A model generated the notes under the pieces. The model did no database searches and was not told the DNA's origin. It saw only the letters and a list, made by a program, of their open reading frames with translations. A program made the translations under genes and the position numbers. Positions 44,431 to 53,625 of a DNA stretch of 64,000 bases are shown piece after piece. How positions within the stretch are numbered: the first letter of the stretch is position 1; each line of letters begins with the position of its first letter. The DNA comes from Tatumella terrea (lineage in GTDB: Bacteria > Pseudomonadota > Gammaproteobacteria > Enterobacterales > Enterobacteriaceae): assembly GCF_039523755.1 (NCBI RefSeq), contig NZ_BAAAFX010000006.1:372001-436000 (forward strand). The letters are read 5' to 3'.

Positions 44431-45757
44431 ACGTCCTTTGTGATTCCTGACCGGATTCTCTGACCGCAGACGCTGCTGCGGGTTTCATACGCTTATATCG
44501 CCCATTGCAGCCCTGGCGGCGATGATCGGTATCCGCTGCCGCCCGGGGTAATAGACTGCCTTGAAGTCACCTTTAGCCAATCGTCCGGCCCGGCCCTTAT
44601 GGGGTGTGCACTGTCTTCACCGATGGATTTCGTGATCCCCGGTACAGGTCACTACCTCAATCAATATGAATACTGTATATATATACAGTATGCCGTAAAA
44701 ACCTCATTTATACGGGTGCACAGGGCATTATTGACTAATCTATGAACGCCTTTTGACGAAATACTGTCCTTTGCTGACAAGAATGCTCTGATCCTGCCGC
44801 TAAAGGCCTCCCGGCCGAGCGGAAGGATTCTGCACAGATGCCGGGATGCTATTAATCTCAGCAAAGCATGAAATCACCGTGATATCTCACGTAGGGTCTG
44901 TGGCAGGAAACTGAGGTTATCGCGGGTTACCGTAATTATCGTTTACATGGACAGAGATTAAACAGACACACAGATCGGATTCTCCACCGGGACGTGTGCG
45001 TTATTACCGGTATCCGTGACGCCGGTTGCTGAAGACTGCGGCCATCACTTATCCCTGTCGCTCCCCGCGTAAAAGAAGTGACGGCAGGCGCGATGTACGA
45101 TGAAAGGTATTGTTCCATTGCCTCAATAGTGTTCTGTTACCTGCACAAAAACGCTGGTGGAAATACTGTAGACGATTAGCCGCGGTAAACCCGGGGCGTG
45201 AGATAAACTCTGCACAACGCTCCCTAACGACCAGCACAATGGCAGTGGCTTCCGTTTCTCACCCTCCCGATCAGACATACTCCCGGGCATCCCCCCAGTG
45301 ATTGCGGGTCAGGCATCAATAATAAATAGGGTACGCCCCGATCGCCGCGCCGGCAGGTGTCAGTAATCAAAAGGGGGGTAACTGTGATGAGTCAAAAGTG
45401 TTAAGCATTAATTATGTGTTTATTTTGCGTGCAGTTGTTATCGGAAATATCATCCAGCAGATATGCTGAATAATTAACCACGTCTCGATAAAAAGACAGG
45501 AAATAACAACGGCCTGTGAGATGTTTTTATTTCCTTGATTATCAGTAGATTATTGATGTGTGTAAAATTCAACCACCCATAACAGGTAACTTAAAATTCA
45601 CATTGATGTTTTTTCGTTAACTTTAAATGTAATTTAATTTATGTATTTGTAAGTATATCGTTACTTTTTGAGATTTTTACTTGTCCCTAAGGATAGTATG
45701 GTGATGCGTGAGTATTGTTGGCGCTGTTGAATCATACAATAAGCATCAAGGAAATTT
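44431..45757. other. Gene-poor region containing the LexA box and the AT-rich leader of the second dehydrogenase operon
   Basis: About 1.3 kb. Short open frames (44661-44864 minus, 44936-45237 minus, 45110-45301 plus) show no recognised family and probably are decayed sequence. From about 45400 to 45757 the composition becomes strongly AT-rich; this 350-base segment directly precedes the dehydrogenase small-subunit gene and is a likely promoter/nucleoid-protein binding region. Confidence 0.55.
44671..44690. promoter_or_regulatory. Perfect consensus LexA (SOS) box
   Basis: TACTGTATATATATACAGTA is a perfect 20-base palindrome identical to the E. coli LexA consensus TACTG(TA)5CAGTA. No intact SOS gene is nearby on either strand. 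The sequence to the left, read on the minus strand, contains a fragment (FKAVYYPGRQRIPII at about 44520-44565) that faintly recalls the SOS-induced toxin SymE. Confidence 0.88.
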
Positions 45758-46345
45758 ATGGACAATAAAAAAAATCCCGCCACAGAGCAGACTCTGAGTG
45801 AGGAAGGGTTACGTCGTCGCCGTCTTTTCGGTCAGACCGGGGGGCTGGTAGCCAGCTTTGCTATCGGCTCTGCCATCGCCGGAACAACTCTGGCCAATAG
45901 TGCCAGTGCTGCACCCGCTACCCCTCAGCCGGATAGCGCAACACTGAATCAGTTTCTGAAGACTTCCCGTTTTCTGACCGGTCATCAGAGCCTGGATGTG
46001 ACCTTAGGTGAGCGTCTGTATATGGCTTTCAGCGAGCAGGACCCTGCCTTTGTGACCCGGTTGGCCACCCTGAACCAGTGGATAGCCGATAAGCAACCGC
46101 AGGATGTGGAAGCCCTGGATACTCAGTTACAGGGCCAGCCCCTGCATGATCTGATGATGTCTGTGATCAGGGGCTGGTATCTGGGAGTTACCGATAACAG
46201 CCATCACGCGAAAGTGTACGGCTACCAGAATGCGCTGATGTATCAGGTACCGCGTGACGGAATGGTGATCCCGACCTATGCCCATAATGGCCCGGATTAC
46301 TGGACTGCAGATCCTCCCCCGGTTGATCGCCTGCTGAACTTTTAA
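45758..46345 (+). CDS. Small subunit of second dehydrogenase complex, Tat-exported (FAD-SLDH small subunit family)
   Basis: 195 residues with a twin-arginine signal (LRRRRLFGQTGG at 19-30, then a long hydrophobic stretch to about residue 52, ASAAP). The mature domain has FLTGHQSLDVTLGERLYMAF and LATLNQWIADKQPQ, with a PTYAHNGPDYWTADPPP end typical of this family. It pairs with the cytochrome and flavoprotein genes that follow to form a periplasm-facing sugar or sugar-acid dehydrogenase. It begins the operon after a long AT-rich leader, with CAAGGAAAT before the ATG. Confidence 0.88.
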   Translation: MDNKKNPATEQTLSEEGLRRRRLFGQTGGLVASFAIGSAIAGTTLANSASAAPATPQPDSATLNQFLKTSRFLTGHQSLDVTLGERLYMAFSEQDPAFVTRLATLNQWIADKQPQDVEALDTQLQGQPLHDLMMSVIRGWYLGVTDNSHHAKVYGYQNALMYQVPRDGMVIPTYAHNGPDYWTADPPPVDRLLNF

Positions 46346-46469
46346 ATAAAACAAAAAACCTTTCCGGCCTGACAACCTGAACCGGGGTTGATCTCTGTCT
46401 GTCACGGATCAGTCTGCAACTGTTACCCGTAACAGTCTGGTTGAAGGCAGAATTTTATGCGGAGTGAAT

Positions 46470-47957
46470 GTGAAATATCAAAAGTCGATAAGGAAACGCG
46501 CCACGGGGAACTTTCGCCGAAAGCTGCTGGCGCTCTGCCTTGGCTGTGGCGTGACAGGGGCGTTGCCGGTCTATGCTGCTGAAGAAGTACCGGTTCATCA
46601 ACCTGCGGTCGAAAACAGTGCCGATGCCTTGCTGAAACAGGGGCAGTATCTGGCGGTCGCGGCAGACTGTGCGGCCTGCCATACGGATCCACAGACTAAA
46701 AAGACCTTCGCCGGGGGATACGCCATCCATTCACCGATGGGGGTAATTTATTCCACCAATATTACACCGTCGAAAACCTACGGTATCGGTAACTATACCG
46801 AAGCGCAGTTTGAAAATGCGGTACGTCACGGTATTCGTGCCGATGGCAGCCATCTGTATCCGGCCATGCCTTACACCTCCTATGCCGGTCTGACCGATCA
46901 GGATGTGCATGCCCTGTATTATTATTTTACCCACGGTGTTCAGCCCGTCGAACAACCTAACCGCATCACCTCCCTGGGCTTTCCGTTTAACCTGCGCCAG
47001 GCGATGTGGGGATGGAACCTGCTATTCCTGAAACAAAAACCTTTCCAGCCGGATCCGTCACAGAGCGCCGCCTGGAACCGCGGTAAGTACCTGGTGAATA
47101 ACCTGGAGCACTGCGGCGAGTGTCACACCCCGCGCAATATTATGATGGGCACAGAAACCGGCAGTGCCGAACTCAGCGGTGCCGCACTGGGCAGCTGGTA
47201 TGCGCCTAATCTGACATCCGACCCGCTGAGTGGTATCGGCAGCTGGCAGCGTGATCAGCTGATGACTTACCTGAAAACCGGTCATGTGGAAGGTAAAGCA
47301 CAGGCGGCCGGTCCGATGGCGGAGGCGGTCACCAACAGTCTTCAGCATCTGAGCGATGATGATATCAGTGCCATCGTGACCTATCTGCAAAGTCTGCCGG
47401 CGGTGAGTCATCCGGGTCAGGCGAAAGCGACCGGCGATTTCGGCAGCCCGGCGGGGATGGCAGGGGATTCGGATGTTCGCGGAACGCAGCCGATGGGCTC
47501 CGCTCTTCCGGCAGATATTACCGGTAAAGCCCTGTATGACACCACCTGTGCCAGCTGTCACCAGACCTCCGGTACCGGCACGGCCGATGGCTTCTATCCG
47601 TCGCTGTTCCATAACACGGCGACCGGCGGAAATACCCCGAATAACCTGGTGTCGGCCATCCTGTTTGGTGTGCAGCGTGAAGTGAACGGCAAAGAAGTGC
47701 TGATGCCGGCATTTGGTCCGGGCTCGGATGTACAGTCCCTGAATGATGACCAGGTGGCGAAACTCAGCAACTACATCTTTAAGCAGTTCGGTAATCCGCA
47801 GCTGTCTGTCACTGCAGCAGAGGTTAAGACCCTGCGCGAAGGCGGAGCGCAACCGTTCCTTGCACGCTATGCCGCGGCCGGTTCGGTGATCGGCGGCATT
47901 ATCGTGCTACTGATCATTGTCCTTATTGTGGTACGGCTGTCACGCAAACGTCGTTGA
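46470..47957 (+). CDS. Tri-heme cytochrome c subunit of second dehydrogenase complex
   Basis: 495 residues from the GTG at 46470, chosen because GGAG lies 5 bases upstream; a GTG two codons earlier is possible. Signal sequence to about residue 37 (VYAAE). Heme motifs CAACH at 67-71, CGECH at 215-219 and CASCH at 360-364, then a C-terminal membrane helix followed by RLSRKRR. It carries electrons from the flavoprotein to ubiquinone. Here the cytochrome gene is in the middle of the operon (small subunit, cytochrome, flavoprotein), unlike the operon at 4-7.5 kb. The C-terminal SVTAAEVKTLREGG is echoed in the cytochrome fragment at 49.7 kb. Confidence 0.93.
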   Translation: MKYQKSIRKRATGNFRRKLLALCLGCGVTGALPVYAAEEVPVHQPAVENSADALLKQGQYLAVAADCAACHTDPQTKKTFAGGYAIHSPMGVIYSTNITPSKTYGIGNYTEAQFENAVRHGIRADGSHLYPAMPYTSYAGLTDQDVHALYYYFTHGVQPVEQPNRITSLGFPFNLRQAMWGWNLLFLKQKPFQPDPSQSAAWNRGKYLVNNLEHCGECHTPRNIMMGTETGSAELSGAALGSWYAPNLTSDPLSGIGSWQRDQLMTYLKTGHVEGKAQAAGPMAEAVTNSLQHLSDDDISAIVTYLQSLPAVSHPGQAKATGDFGSPAGMAGDSDVRGTQPMGSALPADITGKALYDTTCASCHQTSGTGTADGFYPSLFHNTATGGNTPNNLVSAILFGVQREVNGKEVLMPAFGPGSDVQSLNDDQVAKLSNYIFKQFGNPQLSVTAAEVKTLREGGAQPFLARYAAAGSVIGGIIVLLIIVLIVVRLSRKRR

Positions 47958-47999
47958 ACGTGCCGTCATTTTACGAATTTGTAGTATTTCGAGGTGGTT

Positions 48000-49631
48000 A
48001 TGTCTGAGCAATATAGCGCTGATGTGGTAGTGGTAGGCGCGGGGATTTGTGGTGGTACGGTAGCCAAAGAGCTGGCGGAAGCCGGTCTTTCGGTACTGGT
48101 ACTGGATGCCGGTCCGCGCTGGGAAAGGGGAGAAGTGGTCGAAAACTGGCGTAATATGCCGCCGGTGAATAAATCAGAATCCGATTATGCGACGCCTTAT
48201 CCGGCCGAGCCCTGGGCGGTACATCCGCAGTTAAACCCTTACAATAATTATCCGGAAGTCTCCGGTCCGGATGCCTCTGCCTTCCGTCAGGGAATGATCA
48301 AAGGGGTGGGGGGAACCACCTGGCACTGGGCGGCGTCATGCTGGCGTTTCCTGCCGCATGATCTTCAGTTACATACCACCTATGGGGTCGGGCGTGACTG
48401 GGTCGTGACCTATGATGAGTTAGAAGATTATTACTACCGTGCCGAAGTGTTGATTGGGGTCAATGGCCCGAATGACACAACGCTGAAATATGTCGCACCG
48501 CGTAAGAAGCCGTTCCCGATGGAACCGATGCCTTATGGTCCCGCCGATCGCCGCTTCACCGAGGTGGTCGCCACCGCCGGGTATGAAAATACGCCGGTCC
48601 CCCAGGGCCGTAACAGCCGCCCATATGACGGACGTCCGCAGTGCTGTGGTAATAACAACTGTATGCCTATCTGTCCTATCGGTGCCATGTTCAATGGTAT
48701 CCATAGTATTGTTAAAGCAGAAAAAGCCGGTGCAAAAATTCTGCCGAATGCGGTGGTCTACCGGTTTGAAACCGATGAGCATAATAACATTACGGCTCTG
48801 CACTATTACGATCCGGATAAGAACTCGCATCGCGTGACGGCGCGGACTTTCGTACTGGCCGGTAACGGTATCGAAACACCGAAACTGTTATTACTGGCCG
48901 CCAATGATCGTAACCCGAACGGTATTGCCAACAGCTCGGACATGGTCGGCAGAAATATGATGGATCACCCGGGGATCCTGATGAGTTTCCAGGCCTCAGA
49001 GCCTATCTGGACCGGTGGGGGTTCCGTACAGATGAGTTCCATCACTAACTTCCGTGATGGAGACTTCCGTAGTGAGCATGCCGCGATTCAGATCGGGATG
49101 AACAATACCTCACAGAACCATAAAGCGGGAGTGAAAGCACTGCAGATGGGGCTGGTGGGTAAAAAACTGGATGCGGAAATCCGTCGCCGTGCGGCCTGCG
49201 GTATGGATATCTATGTTAACCATGACGTCCTGGCCAACCCGGACAACCGTCTGACCCTGAGTACTCAGCGTAAAGACAGCCTGGGGATCCCGTATCCGCA
49301 TGTCACCTATGATGTGGGGGATTATGTGCGTAAAGCAGCGGTCTCTTCCCGCCAGCACCTGATGCAGATTGCCAATCTGTTCGGTGCGACAGAAATTGAA
49401 ATGACGCCGTATTTTAACCCGAATAACCATATTATGGGCGGGACTATCGGGGGGCATGATCCGAAAGATTCCGTAGTGGATAGCTGGATGCGTACCCACG
49501 ATCACCAGAACCTGTATATTGCCTCCGGCGGGGCGATGGCAGCGGCCGGGACAGTGAACTCGACGCTGAGTATGGTGGCGCTTTCCCTGCGGGCAACCGA
49601 CAGTATTAAACGCGATCTGCTGCACGGTTAA
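48000..49631 (+). CDS. GMC-family FAD dehydrogenase subunit of second complex
   Basis: 543 residues from the ATG at 48000, preceded by GAGGTGGTT. GAGICGG at 13-19 and LVLDAGPRWE form the FAD-binding fold; GGTTWHWAASCW is the family signature, and CCGNNNCMPICPIG is the cysteine-rich segment seen in heterotrimeric gluconate/2-ketogluconate/fructose dehydrogenases. The catalytic His/Asn pair is in PNNHIMGGTIGG and VNSTLSM. It is the last gene of this operon. The oxidised substrate is not known; family members include 2-keto-D-gluconate dehydrogenase, which is known from pink-disease Tatumella. Confidence 0.92.
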   Translation: MSEQYSADVVVVGAGICGGTVAKELAEAGLSVLVLDAGPRWERGEVVENWRNMPPVNKSESDYATPYPAEPWAVHPQLNPYNNYPEVSGPDASAFRQGMIKGVGGTTWHWAASCWRFLPHDLQLHTTYGVGRDWVVTYDELEDYYYRAEVLIGVNGPNDTTLKYVAPRKKPFPMEPMPYGPADRRFTEVVATAGYENTPVPQGRNSRPYDGRPQCCGNNNCMPICPIGAMFNGIHSIVKAEKAGAKILPNAVVYRFETDEHNNITALHYYDPDKNSHRVTARTFVLAGNGIETPKLLLLAANDRNPNGIANSSDMVGRNMMDHPGILMSFQASEPIWTGGGSVQMSSITNFRDGDFRSEHAAIQIGMNNTSQNHKAGVKALQMGLVGKKLDAEIRRRAACGMDIYVNHDVLANPDNRLTLSTQRKDSLGIPYPHVTYDVGDYVRKAAVSSRQHLMQIANLFGATEIEMTPYFNPNNHIMGGTIGGHDPKDSVVDSWMRTHDHQNLYIASGGAMAAAGTVNSTLSMVALSLRATDSIKRDLLHG

Positions 49632-49652
49632 TCGCTATTTCTGCGAATGATA

Positions 49653-49674
49653 CAGGCCCCGTTACCGGGGCCTG
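49653..49674 (+). terminator. Hairpin after the second dehydrogenase operon
   Basis: Perfect 9-base stem CAGGCCCCG/CGGGGCCTG with a 4-base loop, 21 bases after the flavoprotein stop. T-tract absent. Confidence 0.65.
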
Positions 49675-49695
49675 CTGTGGAAGAACCATCCCGTG

Positions 49696-49803
49696 TTACC
49701 GGGCTAAGGTTTTACGCAGCGTCTTCACCTCACTGGCAGTCACGGCCGGTGACGCATTCCCCCAACTGTTACGGATACAGGTCAGGACATCCGCAACATT
49801 CTT
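49696..49803 (-). pseudogene. C-terminal fragment of a cytochrome c gene
   Basis: The last ~34 residues of a minus-strand frame (NVADVLTCIRNSWGNASPAV, then TASEVKTLRKTLAR) match the conserved C-terminal helix of heme subunits of membrane dehydrogenases, which typically read VLTYIRNSWGN..VT..EV..LR. The part upstream of it is unrelated, so only the tail is left. It lies antisense and directly behind the second dehydrogenase operon, suggesting that a third cytochrome or dehydrogenase unit was once here and has been lost by deletion. Confidence 0.7.
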
Positions 49804-50120
49804 AAGGAAGCACAGAAAACTACGGTGATTGCATGGACCCACGCCGTGATCAGTATCAGCACCATTGCGCGTGAGTTTAGTACCAGGCGGCAAATCATAC
49901 CCAGGGTAAAGGCAGGGCAGTAATGACCCTGAGTTTACAGTTGGATGGTTTGCTATATGGCAGGAGCGGACATTGAAAACTGTTTAAGTTGCAAATACGC
50001 AAATGTTAGGTAGCATAGAATTTACAAGTGGAACAATAAAAAAATAACCATTATTATGGTGGTGTTTTTAATTTTTTCAATTCAAACTATAGTGTCTCTC
50101 ATTTATATTATAGGAGTTAT
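49804..50120. other. Left edge of the AT-rich island
   Basis: About 317 bases in which base composition shifts from GC-rich to AT-rich near 49970. The AT-rich part (50030-50110) includes TATAGTGTCTCTC and a TATATTATAGGAGTT that gives the ribosome site of the HEPN gene. No gene seen. Confidence 0.5.
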
Positions 50121-50882
50121 ATGCCAAGCACAGCATTAAGCCATTTCAATCAAGATATTGATAGAGCAAATGTTCTTAGGGTTCATGCTGATTCATTACC
50201 AGCATCAACATTGAGGGATGATATATATAGAGCTTCTTGGATGATTGCGATTGGAGCACTAGATGCATATTTTTGTGATGCATTTGCAGATATTTTATCA
50301 AAAATTCTAATTGCAAAAAGTATTGATGATAAAGTTCAATTGAGCCCAAGGGTAAAATCATTGAAGTTGCCTATAAACTCTATTGTGAATGCTCAGAATA
50401 CAACATCGAATTGGAAATGGAGAAATGCAGCGCGTGATTTGATTGAAAAAGATAACGTGCTTTCAATTGATAAAATTAAAGAGTTATTTAACCATATTAT
50501 GGATGAAAGAAATAAGATATTATCCAAGTCGATGATGGAGGACTGGTTAATAAACAAATCCGCGAAGCATCGGCTAATGGGGATCAGTCCCACAGATTAC
50601 AAAAAACTATCCAAATCCGATAAAGAAAAAAAACGTAAATCTATGCTAGAAAAACTCTCTAACAGATATACTTCACTAATCCAGAGAAGACACGATTGCA
50701 TTCATAATTGTGATAGACCAAAGGTTAGTCTCACTAAAATTTCTAGTACGGATGTTCTTAAAGTTATTGAAGATATAGATTTTTTAATTACTACTTTGGA
50801 TGGTCATATTGATAAAAATCTTCGACGTCATCTTCTAAGTATAGGTTGCAGTAAAACTCTTGTCAGGCGGGTTAAAGCTTAA
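50121..50882 (+). CDS. HEPN-domain protein (RiboL-PSP-HEPN-like)
   Basis: 253 residues, almost all helical. Near the C-terminus the motif RHDCIH (Arg190-x4-His195), in the context IQRRHDCIHNCDRP, is the R-x4-6-H signature of HEPN RNases; the N-terminal helices (DDIYRASWMIAIGALDAYFC) fit the RiboL-PSP-HEPN family. HEPN proteins often act as RNA-cleaving toxins or abortive-infection effectors. The codon use and the flanking DNA are much more AT-rich than the rest of the window, indicating recent transfer. A good ribosome site (ATAGGAGTTAT) precedes the ATG. The target RNA and partner are unknown. Confidence 0.72.
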   Translation: MPSTALSHFNQDIDRANVLRVHADSLPASTLRDDIYRASWMIAIGALDAYFCDAFADILSKILIAKSIDDKVQLSPRVKSLKLPINSIVNAQNTTSNWKWRNAARDLIEKDNVLSIDKIKELFNHIMDERNKILSKSMMEDWLINKSAKHRLMGISPTDYKKLSKSDKEKKRKSMLEKLSNRYTSLIQRRHDCIHNCDRPKVSLTKISSTDVLKVIEDIDFLITTLDGHIDKNLRRHLLSIGCSKTLVRRVKA

Positions 50883-50911
50883 ATTAACCATCCAATCAAA
50901 GCTTATAACAC

Positions 50912-50963
50912 TGGAAGATGTGAAGAAAATACCCCCATTGCTATCTTTTTTCTACATCTTCCA
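50912..50963 (+). terminator. Long hairpin after the HEPN gene
   Basis: Ten-base outer arms TGGAAGATGT/ACATCTTCCA (50912-50921 and 50954-50963), with a second complementary pair inside (GAAGAAAATA / TATCTTTTTTC). It lies 30 bases past the stop of the HEPN gene. Confidence 0.6.
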
Positions 50964-51238
50964 TATGTGTAAATTGTAAGATTTATTTAAAGTGCATTTG
51001 GCATTATGAATTTCATATTAATATTTTGCACTAATATCTACTCCTCGCTCACAGCAGACTTTACTAGGACACAGGTTTACTCTGATCCATAAGCAGTCAT
51101 AATTTGTCACATCAATGGAAATCCATGGTCATTATGTCAAACGTTAGAATTACCGAAAATGGTGCCAAATGAACGGATATTGATTTCGCCACACGATATC
51201 GCATTCTCGGCTTAGATTATCAGAGAAAGTGTGCATTG
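50964..51238. other. Intergenic region with left direct repeat
   Basis: About 275 AT-rich bases between the HEPN gene and the DUF4145 gene. The only notable content is the direct repeat CTCCTCGCTCACAGCAG at 51041-51057, which has an identical copy at 52166-52182. Confidence 0.6.
51041..51057. repeat. 17-bp direct repeat, left copy
   Basis: CTCCTCGCTCACAGCAG, identical to 52166-52182. The two copies bracket a segment of 1108 bases containing only the DUF4145 gene. They could be the ends of an integrated element or the product of duplication on insertion. Confidence 0.85.
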
Positions 51239-51997
51239 TTACTCATCTTTTTTATAAGAATGTACTAATAGTTCGGGAAGTACATTGACTGCATTAGTGT
51301 CTTTATCGATACTTTTTTGTTTAGCTGGGATTCTCCCGGCAAGTTTAATAATGCCATCATCACGAAGTACAGACCGACGAATAAAATCCTCTGTTATTGT
51401 TAAAAGGGATTTAAACTCGCTTTTTGTCGGTGACCAAGCGCGATGTGCAGCAGCATTACCTGCATCAGTGACTATAAGTAACTGACTTTTCTCAGTTTCA
51501 CCGATATAACCATCCTCTGCAAGCTTTTCAACTTTCCTCCCTAAAGGTAATGCAGGTAATATGTTCAGAATCTCTGAAGTGCGGTCAAAGGCAGTCCTTA
51601 AACCAATGGAGGCTAAAATATAAGATTCATTATAATAGGCCTGATACACTTCATTAAGTAAGAGGTAAAGTTGGTAATCGATGGCTGCTATATTTTCAAT
51701 CCATTGCGGTCGGTGTTCAAGTGTTCTCGGATAGGTTTCATATCTATAGTTAGAAGTGATAACAGTTTGACCTTCTTCATCATAATCGTATTCTATATCT
51801 TCACTGTCCCACGATTTTGAATGATAAAACACCGTGTCACATCCTTTGCATTGTAACAGACGATATTCCGTACCCCATTGTATAAAATTTCGTCCGTCAC
51901 CACTCTCCCAAATCCGCTTTATTTCTCCGATTACTATACAGTTTCTTTCTCCCGCGCATTCAGGGCACTCTGCACGTAACGTTGCCTTTTCAGTCAT
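51239..51997 (-). CDS. DUF4145 domain protein with zinc ribbon
   Basis: 252 residues. A zinc ribbon (CPEC at 11-14 and CKGC at 50-53) opens the protein. The DUF4145 helical domain follows (about 105-220), with IGLRTAFDRTSEIL and the conserved GNAAAH at 180-185, which is the family's HEPN-like motif. DUF4145 proteins belong to the HEPN clan and are often linked to restriction and abortive infection. It is AT-rich and flanked by perfect 17-bp direct repeats. No antitoxin-like partner is seen. Confidence 0.82.
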   Translation of the reverse strand: MTEKATLRAECPECAGERNCIVIGEIKRIWESGDGRNFIQWGTEYRLLQCKGCDTVFYHSKSWDSEDIEYDYDEEGQTVITSNYRYETYPRTLEHRPQWIENIAAIDYQLYLLLNEVYQAYYNESYILASIGLRTAFDRTSEILNILPALPLGRKVEKLAEDGYIGETEKSQLLIVTDAGNAAAHRAWSPTKSEFKSLLTITEDFIRRSVLRDDGIIKLAGRIPAKQKSIDKDTNAVNVLPELLVHSYKKDE

Positions 51998-52312
51998 TTT
52001 ATCACCTCAACGGATTAGCATTTTGAAAGTGCTAAACATATAAAATAGCATTGTAGAATCGGTTCAACTACTTTCTGCCGATTATATTTCTCTTGTAATC
52101 CCGAGGTCAATTATGCGTTAGGAGGTAGCAATTTTGCTTGGCCTATTTTAACCTTTCAACGTTTGCTCCTCGCTCACAGCAGCCCATCATGCCAGCTCAA
52201 AAAAACAGGTTTCATGTAGGATACGCTTCCGCTTTCCAGGCGCCCCCCTGAGTCACTGGCTATACCTTATGCCGCAACAACTGGCGGGGAATAACAGGGG
52301 TTTATATCGTAT
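51998..52312. other. Right edge of the AT-rich island
   Basis: About 315 bases. The right direct repeat (52166-52182) is here, and composition returns to GC-rich just after it. No gene; a promoter for the DUF4145 gene must lie at the left. Confidence 0.5.
52166..52182. repeat. 17-bp direct repeat, right copy
   Basis: CTCCTCGCTCACAGCAG; see left copy at 51041-51057. Confidence 0.85.
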
Positions 52313-52346
52313 CCCTCCGGCACGCAGGTAGCGTTGTGCCGGAGGG
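52313..52346 (-). terminator. Terminator hairpin after the EamA gene
   Basis: Perfect 11-base arms (52313-52323 and 52336-52346), 24 bases past the stop of the reverse EamA gene. Confidence 0.65.
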
Positions 52347-52369
52347 AGGGCAGGAAAAGACGGTGAGTC

Positions 52370-53257
52370 TTAGTTTGTGGCTTCCTGTTGTGCCGGGCGC
52401 TGCGGGGAACGTGACGGATGACGGTAATTAATACCGATAGCGATGGCAATCAGACAGCAGCCTGCGATCAGCCTCAGCACAGGAACATCATTCCCCCATA
52501 ACAGCATATTAATAATCAGTCCGACCGGCACATGCAGTTCATTGAATACCGACAGCGTCGCGACCGAGACCAGCGTACTGCCTTTTGCCAGCCAGTAACT
52601 GCCCAGCGCTGTCGCCACGACACTCAGATAAACCAGCACCGTCCATTGGGCACCGGTTTGTGGCAGATGGCCCTGCTGACCGAAGAAGTAATAGAGCGGG
52701 GCGGTAATGATCAACGCGCCCAGGAAGAAGTGACCAAACAGCTTAGGCAACGGAACATCCGGCTTATATTTCAGCAGCAGGCGACGACAGATCACCTGTC
52801 CGGCGGCAAACGTCAGGTTCGCCAGCTGTAACAGCCAGAACCCTTTCCAGAAATGCCCGGTGAGCGGATGGTAGTGAATGACAATACCGCCGGAGACCGC
52901 AAACAACGCAGCGACCAGCGTCCAGGGATTAAACCGTCGTTCCAGTGCATTATTCAGCAGGCTGATGTAGAGCGGTGTCTGGGTGGTAAACAGCAACATC
53001 TCCGGCACCGTCAGCATTGTGTAGCTCTGATAAGAGAGCGCATAAGTGACGCCGAACTGAAGGGCACCGGCGAACCATAACCCGGCAATTAACCGCGTCG
53101 GCAGATTACGCCATACCATAAAAGGAACAAAGATCAGGGTGCCTGCCAGCGTCCGAAAGAATACGGCGAAATAGCTGTCAACCTGGCCAGCCAGAAAATG
53201 GCCGGTCAGACTGAATGAGGATCCCCAGAGGAAGGTAACGATCGCGAGATACCACAC
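52370..53257 (-). CDS. EamA/DMT family transporter
   Basis: 295 residues with ten membrane helices in two EamA repeats. WGSSFSLTGHFLAG in the first helix and PLYISLLNNALERRFNPWT are typical, and the end of the second repeat shows ELHVPVGLIINMLLWGN. DMT proteins export amino acids, purines, drugs or other metabolites. It is divergent from the nitroreductase operon that starts at 53626; the 368-base gap must contain both promoters, so it could export that operon's product, but this is an inference. Confidence 0.88.
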   Translation of the reverse strand: MWYLAIVTFLWGSSFSLTGHFLAGQVDSYFAVFFRTLAGTLIFVPFMVWRNLPTRLIAGLWFAGALQFGVTYALSYQSYTMLTVPEMLLFTTQTPLYISLLNNALERRFNPWTLVAALFAVSGGIVIHYHPLTGHFWKGFWLLQLANLTFAAGQVICRRLLLKYKPDVPLPKLFGHFFLGALIITAPLYYFFGQQGHLPQTGAQWTVLVYLSVVATALGSYWLAKGSTLVSVATLSVFNELHVPVGLIINMLLWGNDVPVLRLIAGCCLIAIAIGINYRHPSRSPQRPAQQEATN

Positions 53258-53625
53258 AGAGTTGTAAACCTATATTAAAAAAATCAGTTGACGATTATGT
53301 GATGGCTGGCCGATTTACGCAAGCCCCGCTCAGAGGGAAGGTCGGTCACCGGGGATTATCCGGCCTCAGTGTGACCTGATAACCGGGCGATAGTTGTGCA
53401 GTTTGCCTTGTTATTCTGCTGTCGATGATACGGCCAGTACGACGCTTACCCGCAGGTGAGAACCGGCAATTCTGCCAGGCGCCGGGCGGCCTTTTCGGCC
53501 AGCATAACTTGTAAGGCTGTAGTCATAAAAATAGTTTACAGCTATACTCGGCCTACGTCGTCAGATTACCGTCCTGCGGTGACTGCCGCTCATTTACGTT
53601 GTCTCTTTTTCAGGTTGTATTTCCG
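53258..53625. other. Divergent promoter region between EamA and the nitroreductase operon
   Basis: About 370 bases. A sigma-70-like promoter for the operon is described separately. The region near 53260-53300 is AT-rich and could be the EamA promoter. An open frame 53456-53662 has no family resemblance. Confidence 0.5.
53520..53548 (+). promoter_or_regulatory. Candidate sigma-70 promoter of the nitroreductase operon
   Basis: TAGTCA (53520-53525) and TATACT (53543-53548) are separated by 17 bases. They lie about 80 bases before the first gene. Confidence 0.5.

Noticed and set aside
44936..45301. Open frames on both strands in the gene-poor region
   Set aside because: Mutually overlapping and without similarity; might be eroded genes, but I cannot name one.
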